14,507 nucleotides of DNA, taken from positions 1 to 14,507 of the forward strand of contig JALTGJ010000052.1 in the NCBI GenBank assembly GCA_027077185.1, written 5' to 3'. This document shows positions 7,944 through 14,507 of this stretch, piece after piece (within the stretch, counting starts at the first letter, position 1; each line of letters opens with the position of its first letter). A model generated the notes under the pieces. The model searched no databases and was not told the DNA's origin. It worked only from the letters and a program-made list of their open reading frames with translations. The DNA comes from Spirochaetales bacterium. Its GTDB lineage: Bacteria > Spirochaetota > Spirochaetia > B11-G9. The translations under genes and the position numbers were made by a program.

Positions 7944-8813
7944 TTACATCCCGGCAAGATAATCTGTTGCAAGCTTTGAATATTCAGACTCCGGGTTATG
8001 GCCTTTTATCTGTTTAAAGATACTCATGGAAATCTCTATATTTCCAAGCTGTAGATATGCAATGCCTTTAAGAAGCATAAGAGATTCATCAATTGAGGAA
8101 GTTTCATTCTCCCCTGCCTCGATCCAGGAAATAGCTTCTTTAAAATTATTATTTGCAATTAGTAGGTTTGCCTTTAGAAGAACAGCTTCGTTGTAAAAAG
8201 GAGTATTTCGTTCCAGGGTTAAATCAGCTATATCACTTAAAGCATCTGTAAGCTCTCCAGTCAAAGCTTTCATATATGTAAGATAAAAACCTGCTTCCTC
8301 TACTTCGTTATCCTCAAAAGCATTATCCAGTGCATCAGTAAAACTATCCTTTGCTTTTTCATATTTTCCTTCTTCCAGATACCCTTTACCAGATTCAAGA
8401 TATTCGGAAAATTCATCATTACTCCAGACGAATCCTTCCTGAGGTGCTTCTGCTCCCCGAACACCCAAAACATCAGATCTGTCGGTAATCGGTTGATTAA
8501 ATAAATTTAGGATAGTCCTCAGAATAAAAGACTGTGTGTTCAAAGCACGGGATCCTTTTTTAATTAGACTATCAATCGGGTATGTTCCTGGCTGAGTTAG
8601 GGTATATTTACTCTTTTCACATAACAGCTCAACAACAGTATTTTCACCTACCCTAATAACAGATTCGTTGGTTACACTATCTCCAGAGGAAAGTTTCTGC
8701 CAGATATTTCCATCCATTACTTCCAGGGAGCCGTCAATAAATTGAACCGTAGTATTCCCACTGATAGAAAAAATTACAAGACTAAAAAAAATCAAAATAT
8801 TGAATTTCTTCAT
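7944..8813 (-). CDS. Exported FecR-like domain and TPR protein
   Basis: Protein of 289 aa, predicted periplasmic. The N-terminal signal peptide is about 1-19 (MKKFNILIFFSLVIFSISG) with no lipobox cysteine. A FecR-like region of about 22-125 follows: VQFIDGSLEV, a WQKLSSGDSV-type element, VGENTVVELL, and VLGVRGAEAP near 115-124, corresponding to the family's conserved RG motif. From about 132 to the end there are helical tetratricopeptide-like repeats (YLESGKGYLEEGKYEKAKDS, ALLKANLL-type and LLKGIAYLQLGNIEISMSIF helices). FecR-like/TPR proteins of this kind are usually cell-surface or periplasmic scaffolds; no enzymatic residues are seen. Translation starts at the ATG at 8813 with AGGGGAG about 5 nt upstream. 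It is divergent from the transglutaminase-like/TPR gene across 194 bp, which suggests a shared envelope role. No TonB receptor or FecI sigma factor is adjacent, so iron signalling is unlikely. Confidence 0.8.
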   Translation of the reverse strand: MKKFNILIFFSLVIFSISGNTTVQFIDGSLEVMDGNIWQKLSSGDSVTNESVIRVGENTVVELLCEKSKYTLTQPGTYPIDSLIKKGSRALNTQSFILRTILNLFNQPITDRSDVLGVRGAEAPQEGFVWSNDEFSEYLESGKGYLEEGKYEKAKDSFTDALDNAFEDNEVEEAGFYLTYMKALTGELTDALSDIADLTLERNTPFYNEAVLLKANLLIANNNFKEAISWIEAGENETSSIDESLMLLKGIAYLQLGNIEISMSIFKQIKGHNPESEYSKLATDYLAGM

Positions 8814-8892
8814 ATAGCTCCCCTTAAACTATACTATCTACCCGAAAATTAAATAAATCAAGATATTGTTTAATTGATTTAAACAAAAATAT

Positions 8893-8921
8893 TTGTACTA
8901 ATAATATAATTGGGATATAAT
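8893..8921 (+). promoter_or_regulatory. Candidate promoter of the transglutaminase-like/LVIVD gene pair
   Basis: A perfect -10 TATAAT (8916-8921) lies 17 bp downstream of a weak -35 TTGTAC (8893-8898). A second TATAAT at 8905-8910 lacks a good -35. The predicted start near 8928 gives a leader of about 80 nt that contains the hairpin over the ribosome binding site. The surrounding 8814-9007 region is very AT-rich and also must hold the divergent promoter of the FecR-like gene, for which I see no convincing boxes. Confidence 0.45.
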
Positions 8922-8987
8922 AGATAGATAAGTAAAATTAAAGACGGAGTATATTAGTTTAAAACTTGATATTCCTGCATCATTACT

Positions 8988-9001
8988 CCTCCTTTCGGAG
9001 G
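8988..9001 (+). promoter_or_regulatory. Hairpin covering the ribosome binding site of the transglutaminase-like gene
   Basis: CCTCC-TTTC-GGAGG forms a perfect 5-bp, G:C-rich stem with a 4-nt loop. Its 3' arm, GGAGG at 8997-9001, is exactly the Shine-Dalgarno for the ATG at 9008 (6-nt spacing). When folded, the anti-SD-pairing bases are hidden. This could lower or condition translation; the short stem may also simply be opened by ribosomes. Confidence 0.5.
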
Positions 9002-9007
9002 TTATTA

Positions 9008-11164
9008 ATGAGAAAAGCTTTTTTTGGGTTCCCCCTGTTTTTATTTACACTGGGATTATGTTTCTCACAGAGTGCTTCTGTAGATTATAATGACTATTAC
9101 AGATTTCCATTATCTCTGGGTATAGAGTATCAGGATCTCTCCCCCTTTGCCGATTATGCATCCACTTACAATATTTTTGATCTATCCGCAAACCTTAGAT
9201 GGCCGATCCCCTCAAACCCTGTCTTTCAGCCTTCCTTACGAATAGGGATGATGAGCTTTGATAATCAGGATCTGACTGAACCTTTAAAGTGGGACAGTAC
9301 AAACTGGTACGGTCTGATTGGGGCGGCTTATTCCAACAGGTTCCAAAAAAACTTCGAAATTGGAGGAGAGCTTATGGCAGGGCTTTCCCAGGCTGTATTC
9401 CCTGATCTGCTACCGGATCTAGGTCCGGTAGGGAACTTGAACCTGCTATTTGAAGCAGGAGGCAGAATAAGCCTTAACCCGTCATACAGCATGTCCATTG
9501 ATATACATCCAAGTCTCAAATACCTTTACACTCTTGGTGATCTCACTGATTACAACGGTTTTATTTTTGGAATTGGATTTTCCGCTTCATATAGATTCGG
9601 GGAGGACCCGGATGCTCCAACTGCAATAATTCGGAGTCTCAAATTCAGCGAAACAGATATTCCGGATCTTTTTGCTGCTATGCAGAGCTACTATGTGAAA
9701 AATCCCATTGGAACGATATCAATTACCAATACGGAAAATCACGATATTGAAGATCTTGAAGTATCCTTCTTTCAGGCGGGATTTATGGACACGCCAACCC
9801 CTGCAGCATCGATTCCTGTTTTGAAGGGAAAAGAAACTGTTAAAGTACCTATCTTCGCTTCTTTTAACAGAGAGGTTTTTTCCGTAGAAGGGATTACACC
9901 TCTGACCGGCGAGATAATAGCCTCCTACACATCAAGAGGGAAACCGGCAGAACAGAAGACAAGTGTAACGTACGATCTTCATGATAAAACTTCCATGGTT
10001 TGGGATGATGACCGGAAAGTTGCGGCCTTTATTACTCCTGCCGACAGTGCCTTGCGAAACTATGCAAGTTTTATCCGCCAGAGCTGTAAAGACAGTACAA
10101 TACCCGCTTACTCGGAACCCATGCAGTTTGCTGTTCAGGTCTTCCATGCCCTGGGAGAGATAGGATGCCTCTACCAGGTGGACCCGACTCTTCCATTTAC
10201 CGAAGTGCAGGAAAATTTAATGGTTGTGGATTCCATCAGTCTTCCCAGAACTACCTTAAAAAATATTACTGGGGACTGTGACGACCTCACAGTGCTCTAC
10301 TGCAGTCTCCTTGAAACCGTCGGAATAAGCACCGCCTTCATCACAATCCCCGGCCACATCTACGCTGCATACAACACAAAGGTAGCTGCAAGAGATTATG
10401 AAAAGATCCACCCGAACAGGAAAATGACTATAAGCATCGATGGGGAACTATGGGTACCGGTAGAAATAACAATGATCGGAAAAACCGGATTTCTTGAAGC
10501 CTGGAGGACAGGTATAGAAGAATGGACCCGATACGATAACGAAGCTACTGTAAGGGCATTCTACAAAACAAGAGACAGCCAGGACCTATACCGACCAGTA
10601 GGGCTTACCGAAACAGACCTGGGTCTCCAGTATGGCAACAGTGAGGCCATTGATAAAGGTTTCAACAGCGATATGGACAAGATTATTGCTCAGGTAGTTG
10701 CTGAGTATGCAGACAAAGCAAAAAAGACTGGAAAGAAACAGGATTACAACCGTCTTGGCATCGTTTATGCCCAGTTCCAGCGCTACAGACAGGCGAAAAC
10801 TGCCTTTAACAAGGTTATATCCCTGGATCCGGAATTTACAGGTGCAAAAATAAACGTAGGAAACCTGGAGTTCCTGACCGGGAACTACGGTGGAGCTGCA
10901 AAGGCCTACGAAGCTGCTGTTGAAAAACTGGACTCAAAGGGAAGGGGGAAAAGCTCTACTGCTCTCAAGGTACTTATCAATCTTGCCCGAACAAATTATA
11001 TGCTGGAACACTTTGAAGAAGCTGATTCCTGGTTTACCAGAGCCAAAAATATTGATCCTGCAAAGACAGAGGAGTATGCATATCTGGCAACAGGAGGAAA
11101 CGGAACAGGAAGGGCCGCGGAAGAACAGGCTGTGAAGGATACGATTATTTTTGTGGATGAGTAG
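9008..11164 (+). CDS. Secreted protein: beta-barrel-like N-terminus, transglutaminase-like domain, C-terminal TPRs
   Basis: Envelope protein of 718 aa. The signal peptide is about 1-22 (ends LGLCFSQS). Residues 30-200 alternate hydrophobic and polar residues in a beta-barrel-like pattern, ending FGIGFSASYRFG, which resembles an outer-membrane strand signature. A beta-rich region of about 210-340 looks Ig-like. A transglutaminase-like cysteine-protease fold follows at about 370-530, with C424 (GDCDDLT), H450 (PGHIYAA) and an acidic E486 (WVPVEIT) where Asp is more usual. TPRs occupy about 575-690 (YNRLGIVYAQFQRYRQAKTA, LINLARTNYMLEHFEEADSW). The triad looks complete, so peptidase, amidase or crosslinking activity is possible but unproven. 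The start at 9008 has GGAGG 6 nt upstream and gives the signal peptide; the in-frame TTG at 8966 does not. It is followed after 97 bp by the LVIVD lipoprotein gene with no terminator between, so the two are probably co-transcribed. Confidence 0.82.
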   Translation: MRKAFFGFPLFLFTLGLCFSQSASVDYNDYYRFPLSLGIEYQDLSPFADYASTYNIFDLSANLRWPIPSNPVFQPSLRIGMMSFDNQDLTEPLKWDSTNWYGLIGAAYSNRFQKNFEIGGELMAGLSQAVFPDLLPDLGPVGNLNLLFEAGGRISLNPSYSMSIDIHPSLKYLYTLGDLTDYNGFIFGIGFSASYRFGEDPDAPTAIIRSLKFSETDIPDLFAAMQSYYVKNPIGTISITNTENHDIEDLEVSFFQAGFMDTPTPAASIPVLKGKETVKVPIFASFNREVFSVEGITPLTGEIIASYTSRGKPAEQKTSVTYDLHDKTSMVWDDDRKVAAFITPADSALRNYASFIRQSCKDSTIPAYSEPMQFAVQVFHALGEIGCLYQVDPTLPFTEVQENLMVVDSISLPRTTLKNITGDCDDLTVLYCSLLETVGISTAFITIPGHIYAAYNTKVAARDYEKIHPNRKMTISIDGELWVPVEITMIGKTGFLEAWRTGIEEWTRYDNEATVRAFYKTRDSQDLYRPVGLTETDLGLQYGNSEAIDKGFNSDMDKIIAQVVAEYADKAKKTGKKQDYNRLGIVYAQFQRYRQAKTAFNKVISLDPEFTGAKINVGNLEFLTGNYGGAAKAYEAAVEKLDSKGRGKSSTALKVLINLARTNYMLEHFEEADSWFTRAKNIDPAKTEEYAYLATGGNGTGRAAEEQAVKDTIIFVDE
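9410..9431. repeat. Perfect inverted repeat inside the transglutaminase-like gene
   Basis: CTACCGGA (9410-9417) and TCCGGTAG (9424-9431) form a perfect 8-bp stem with a 6-base loop (TCTAGG) in the part encoding the beta-barrel-like domain. No U-run follows, so it is not an intrinsic terminator. It encodes a DLLPDLGPVG-type peptide repeat and may simply reflect that. Confidence 0.6.
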
Positions 11165-11261
11165 CGAGACTCACAACTACGAAGGGGAGACAGTTAGCAG
11201 TGATCAGTTTACAGGGAAGACCGAAGACGAGAAACCCAAAAATGGAGTGGGGAGAAATAAT

Positions 11262-14054
11262 ATGAAAAAAAATATTTTAAATTTATCTACAAAGTCCGTT
11301 TTAGGTGGATTGTTTTTTACTGTTATTGTTATTCTTAGCTCATGTCCCACCCCAATAAATGAAGATATGTTTTTACAGGTAAAGGACAGCATGGGACCCG
11401 CAATTATTATCAGTTCGCCGGGCGATGGAGCTTATTGTTCAAAAACTGTCGTTGTAACCGGAACGGTGTCTGATCTTTCCACTGATACCGGTAGCACTGG
11501 TCAAGTGAAGAAACTTTCCTATGAAATACTCTCTACCGGTATAAAGGAAGAAGTCGCTTTTAATAAAGATGGTAATTTCAGTTTCAATATTAATACAACA
11601 AGTCTCAGCTCAAGATTTGTGCTGAAAATAAGCGCAGAAGACTGGAACGGGAATACAGCAGACAGTTCAATTACTTTAAATATTCAGGCAGATAATAATA
11701 TTCCCTCTTTTACAGTAAATCCGGGAAATTATCAGGTCACCCTTGAATGGGATGATGTTCCCCTTGCATCTACATACACTGTCTATTATGCAGCAGGAGG
11801 GACAATCCCCTCAGAACAAGTCGGGACCAGCATTGCAGATATCCATTCTCCCTATGTAATTACGGGGCTTGATAATGGTTCCTATTACACTTTCTTACTT
11901 GCTTCTCAATCATCAGACGGAACGGAAATAAACTGGTCAGGATATGAATTTGCTATTCCTCTTTCACCATCAACGTTTATTCCGCAGTTACGTAACGAAT
12001 ATGGAGCAATATCTCTTTCTTGGGGAAAAATTAAGGGATATGATAATTTCAAAGTCTACCGTTCCAATGAAGTAAATGGTGTATATTCCAACATTTCCGG
12101 TATTCTCAGTACCAATTACTATACAGATAATTCCTGCGAACCTGATACAAATTACTACTATAAGATAAGCCCCGCCCTTGAGGGATCAACCTTAAGCAGT
12201 CATGCTTTTAGGAAATCCTCCATATTTGAATCCTCCCGGCTGGAAATGATAGGGGCAGTTCTCGGTCTGTGGACCAGCTTCAAATGGGTCCGCTGTGAAG
12301 GTAATTATCTCTATGTTGTTTCCACATTTTGCTTTTTCGGCGGTTGTTCATATTATTTTGATATTTACGATATAACAAATCCTGAATATCCTGAACAGTT
12401 AGGCAGGACTGAATTAACAGGAGTGGACCCTGTACAGGTAGCTGTTCACAATAATTATGCCTACGCCGCCAGTTCCCAATATCTGGATATCATAGATATT
12501 CAGGATAAAACAAATCCTTCAATTATAGGTACCTGTGGAGGATTTACCGATATACAGGGTGTTGCAGTTTCGGATACCGATATTTGTGTGGCAGATGGAT
12601 CTGCAGGTCTTCGGTTTATTGATATTACAGATATTGGTAATCCTGTTATCGGTGATACATGTGATACCGCTGGAATTGCTCATAAAGCTGTTCTTACCCC
12701 TGCCTATGCCTGTGTGGCAGACGGAGCTTCAGGTGTTCAGATTATAGATCTATCAACCAACGCCATAATTAAGACAGTTGTTACCGGCGGGAATGCTTTA
12801 TCAATTGAATTGAACGGAGATTATGCATACATTGCCGATGATACAGGAGGCCTAAGTATAATTGACATATCTACCCCTTCCTCTGCAAGTGTAAAACAGA
12901 CCTGTGATACTGCCGGAAGTGCCCAGGACGTTACGCTTGCTGATAATTTTGCCTACGTCTGCGAAGGAACAGACGGTCTGGTTGAAATAAATGTTTCCGA
13001 TCCTGCCTCCCGCACTCCTTTTGTTTCCCTGACTGATTCATCCGTTAAGGAGGCTGTTTGTATTACAGATTATGGAGATTACAGCTACGTGGTTGACGGA
13101 GGGGATGAGATGGCAGGAATAAAAATATTTTACCGTAATCCCAATACTCCCCGTATGAATTATGCAGGTACAATCAGTACTGCTTTTTCCAGTTATGGAG
13201 CTCCTCTTGCCTGCGACGGTAATTATTTTTATGCAGGAAGTAACGATGGGAAATTAAGCATTATCGATATGACGTCCGAAACCGAAGTATCTTCCTATAC
13301 AACTCAGGAAGCGCAGATTACTGCAGTTATTCTGCATGGGAATTATGCAATTGTAAGTTCGGGAACTTTATTCGGCTCCTCTAATTTTATAGAAATAGTC
13401 AATATACAGGATCCCCAAAATCCGGTTTTAGCGCATTCATTAAGTTTTGATAAAACCATGTTCTGCAGAGCTGTCTCTGGAGACTATGCCTTTGCCGTAG
13501 GTCCCGGGGGGATGTCGATTATCGATATGTCAGATCCTCAGGAAGCCTTTGTTAAACAGACTTTCGGTGGAGTTGGATGGGGAGTGGATGTAGCAATTCA
13601 GGATCAGTATGCCTATATTGCTGCATATAATTCCGGTTTTATAATAGTGGATTTTTCCAATTTAAATGCACTTCGGATAGTGGGCTCTGTGCTCCTTCCG
13701 GACTATGCACATTCTGTTGTGGTAAAGGGCAGTTACGCGTATGTTGGAGTAGACAGTGATTCAAGTCAGGACTACGTACAAATTATAGATATTTCGGATC
13801 CGAAGTTTCCAACTTTAATCAGTCAGAGTATCTGTGACGAAATTAAACCGAATAGATTAACTTTGGACGGTGATTATCTTTTCTCCATTAACGGAGGATA
13901 TGCAATGGATGTATCTAATCCGGCAGAACCATACCGTATTGAATTAATACCAACGATACACGGTGAGCAGGAGTTTTGCGATATGCTCATTCTGGGATCC
14001 AAAGCATATTATCAGTCCAGCGGAGGAATAGACGTGATTAATCTTATTAATTAA
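11262..14054 (+). CDS. LVIVD-repeat lipoprotein with Ig-like and Fn3-like domains
   Basis: Predicted lipoprotein of 930 aa. The signal sequence (MKKNILNL, basic, then a hydrophobic stretch) ends in L25-S-S-C28, a loose lipobox of the kind common in spirochaetes. An Ig-like domain spans about 42-145 (SPGDGAYCSKTVVVTGTVSD). Two fibronectin-III-like domains follow at about 147-235 (VTLEWDDVPLASTYTVYYAA) and 240-320 (ISLSWGKIKGYDNFKVYRS). From about 345 to the end there are 14 LVIVD-type repeats, which should fold as beta-propeller blades. No catalytic site is seen, so adhesion or scaffolding is the most likely role. The start at 11262 has GGGGAG 7 nt upstream and yields the signal peptide. The frame is open back to 11151, but that extension would bury the signal sequence. 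It lies 97 bp after the transglutaminase-like gene on the same strand. Its stop overlaps the end of the convergent antitoxin remnant. Confidence 0.85.
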   Translation: MKKNILNLSTKSVLGGLFFTVIVILSSCPTPINEDMFLQVKDSMGPAIIISSPGDGAYCSKTVVVTGTVSDLSTDTGSTGQVKKLSYEILSTGIKEEVAFNKDGNFSFNINTTSLSSRFVLKISAEDWNGNTADSSITLNIQADNNIPSFTVNPGNYQVTLEWDDVPLASTYTVYYAAGGTIPSEQVGTSIADIHSPYVITGLDNGSYYTFLLASQSSDGTEINWSGYEFAIPLSPSTFIPQLRNEYGAISLSWGKIKGYDNFKVYRSNEVNGVYSNISGILSTNYYTDNSCEPDTNYYYKISPALEGSTLSSHAFRKSSIFESSRLEMIGAVLGLWTSFKWVRCEGNYLYVVSTFCFFGGCSYYFDIYDITNPEYPEQLGRTELTGVDPVQVAVHNNYAYAASSQYLDIIDIQDKTNPSIIGTCGGFTDIQGVAVSDTDICVADGSAGLRFIDITDIGNPVIGDTCDTAGIAHKAVLTPAYACVADGASGVQIIDLSTNAIIKTVVTGGNALSIELNGDYAYIADDTGGLSIIDISTPSSASVKQTCDTAGSAQDVTLADNFAYVCEGTDGLVEINVSDPASRTPFVSLTDSSVKEAVCITDYGDYSYVVDGGDEMAGIKIFYRNPNTPRMNYAGTISTAFSSYGAPLACDGNYFYAGSNDGKLSIIDMTSETEVSSYTTQEAQITAVILHGNYAIVSSGTLFGSSNFIEIVNIQDPQNPVLAHSLSFDKTMFCRAVSGDYAFAVGPGGMSIIDMSDPQEAFVKQTFGGVGWGVDVAIQDQYAYIAAYNSGFIIVDFSNLNALRIVGSVLLPDYAHSVVVKGSYAYVGVDSDSSQDYVQIIDISDPKFPTLISQSICDEIKPNRLTLDGDYLFSINGGYAMDVSNPAEPYRIELIPTIHGEQEFCDMLILGSKAYYQSSGGIDVINLIN
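12357..14045 (+). repeat. Fourteen LVIVD repeats coded in the lipoprotein gene
   Basis: The core motif (LDIIDI, VQIIDL, LSIIDM and similar, often followed by a DPxNP-type turn) begins at residues 366, 408, 450, 492, 531, 573, 620, 665, 710, 751, 793, 839, 879 and 923, giving spacings of 39 to 47 with 42 most frequent. Copies starting at 12585 and 12711 (TGTGTGGCAGA followed by GGA) remain 21/24 identical in DNA and sit exactly 126 bp (42 codons) apart, indicating a fairly recent tandem duplication. The seventh copy (IKIFYR) is the most divergent. Confidence 0.8.
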
Positions 14055-14272
14055 TCTGACCTGGAACCAAGCCCCCCCCCTCCACATAACGATGAATTTT
14101 CCTGGAAAGAAGTGTTTGATAGGGTATTCCCATCTCCATAGCCTTCTTTTGAATTTCATGGAAATCATGCTCATACAACCGTATGAGTAACACATTTATC
14201 TTTTTTCAAAGTGCTAATCACAGCAGCCTTAATTGCATTTATCTCTTCTGTTGAGGGAGTAGTCAACTTCAT
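14047..14272 (-). pseudogene. Frameshifted CopG/ribbon-helix-helix-type antitoxin
   Basis: The ATG at 14272 opens a frame reading MKLTTPSTEEINAIKAAV and then STLKKDKCVT before a stop at 14171-14173. The other frame continues with IRLYEHDFHEIQKKAMEMG, IPYQTLLSRKIHRYVEG and ends LVPGQIN at 14047. Together these match the CopG-like antitoxins whose core is KKDKRINIRLSSxDLE, then IPYQTLISSILHKYVSG. Restoring the frame needs removal of one base near 14184-14190 (TTACTC on the minus strand) and gives about 74 aa. The DNA-binding strand/helix pair would be lost in the broken form. No intact toxin gene is seen beside it within the window. A sequencing error or programmed frameshift is the alternative. 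The 3' end overlaps the lipoprotein stop by 8 bp. Confidence 0.75.
14072..14080 (-). repeat. Poly-G tract (C9 on plus strand) in the antitoxin remnant
   Basis: Nine C residues on the plus strand read as GAG GGG GGG GGC (V-E-G-G-G-L) near the C-terminus of the antitoxin remnant. Typical relatives have a shorter segment here (YVSGRLV), so the tract may have expanded. Confidence 0.85.
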
Positions 14273-14507
14273 ACTTCTACTGTCAAGGGCTTCAAATAAT
14301 AGAAGTTTCAGATACGGAAAACCCTTCTCTTCCCTGCACTTATGATACTCCAGGTAGTACCTATGGGATTTCAGCTGCGATCCATCTCAAGTTCAGGAGA
14401 AGACAACTGGTCACTTGTAGATAAGACCATTCCTCTATCAGTAGTTCGTTTAGTACCGAAGCTCCCGGATAAACTCTGCGAGCTCCGTTACACCAATAAT
14501 CTCTTTT
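14273..14507. other. Window end with no intact gene
   Basis: No complete reading frame with start and ribosome binding site is visible. On the minus strand, coding-like pieces lie in different frames: VTELAEFIRELRY near 14480, RGMVLSTSDQLSSPELEMD near 14390-14445, and HRYYLEYHKCREEKGFPYLK in frame with the antitoxin ATG, about 14290-14375. This pattern suggests decayed coding sequence (possibly a toxin or transposase remnant), but I cannot assign a family. A plus-strand frame from 14342 runs open to the window end without recognisable features. Confidence 0.4.

Noticed and set aside
8966..9007. Upstream TTG start for the transglutaminase-like gene
   Set aside because: It lacks a ribosome binding site and would mask the signal peptide; the ATG at 9008 has GGAGG at 6 nt.
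11151..11261. 37-codon upstream extension of the LVIVD lipoprotein
   Set aside because: It overlaps the previous gene, is hydrophilic and precedes a textbook lipoprotein signal sequence with its own ribosome binding site at 11262.
13944..14195. 83-codon minus-strand frame across the lipoprotein end
   Set aside because: It runs out of frame with the recognisable antitoxin peptides and reads composition-biased sequence, so it is a chance frame.
1..14507. tRNA, rRNA, CRISPR array, intact insertion sequence or riboswitch
   Set aside because: No cloverleaf, regularly spaced repeats, transposase frame with terminal inverted repeats, or known riboswitch core was recognised by reading the sequence.

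Overview
The window is AT-rich (GC roughly in the high 30s by eye) and bacterial. It has no rRNA, tRNA, CRISPR array or intact insertion sequence. A large anaerobe-type 2-hydroxyacyl-CoA dehydratase activase, a CreD-type envelope protein, a lipoprotein with the loose lipobox L-S-S-C, and a beta-barrel-like protein fused to transglutaminase-like and TPR domains together suggest an anaerobic Gram-negative-type organism, most likely a free-living spirochaete. The taxonomy is inference from protein style, not from a marker gene.

Layout. (1) 2-3502 (+): the 5'-truncated 3' part of a large fused activase (ASKHA ATPase, Cys-rich linker, DUF2229/HgdB-like domains), closed by a strong intrinsic terminator. 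(2) 3549-5790 (-): an overlapping pair, a CreC-like histidine kinase downstream of a CreB-like response regulator. (3) 5926-7251 (+): CreD, transcribed divergently from its presumed regulators. The 135-bp intergenic region carries an 11-bp-period direct repeat resembling the E. coli cre-tag. (4) 7259-7708 (-): an Lrp/AsnC-type regulator, convergent with creD at 7 bp, with a clear promoter and a palindromic candidate operator. (5) 7944-8813 (-): an exported FecR-like/TPR protein, divergent from (6) 9008-11164 (+), a secreted protein with a beta-barrel-like N-terminus, a transglutaminase-like domain and TPRs, and (7) 11262-14054 (+), a lipoprotein with an Ig-like domain, two Fn3-like domains and 14 LVIVD repeats. 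(8) 14047-14272 (-): a frameshifted CopG/ribbon-helix-helix antitoxin remnant, followed by about 235 bp with no intact gene.

How the genes work together. Most of the window concerns the cell envelope. The Cre-like kinase and regulator probably sense an envelope or metabolic signal and control creD from the shared divergent region. The FecR/TPR, transglutaminase/TPR and LVIVD genes look like a second, uncharacterised envelope module whose parts are mostly protein-protein interaction domains. Two 9-base G:C homopolymers, one inside creD and one inside the antitoxin remnant, are possible slippage sites; the creD tract would switch the protein on or off.
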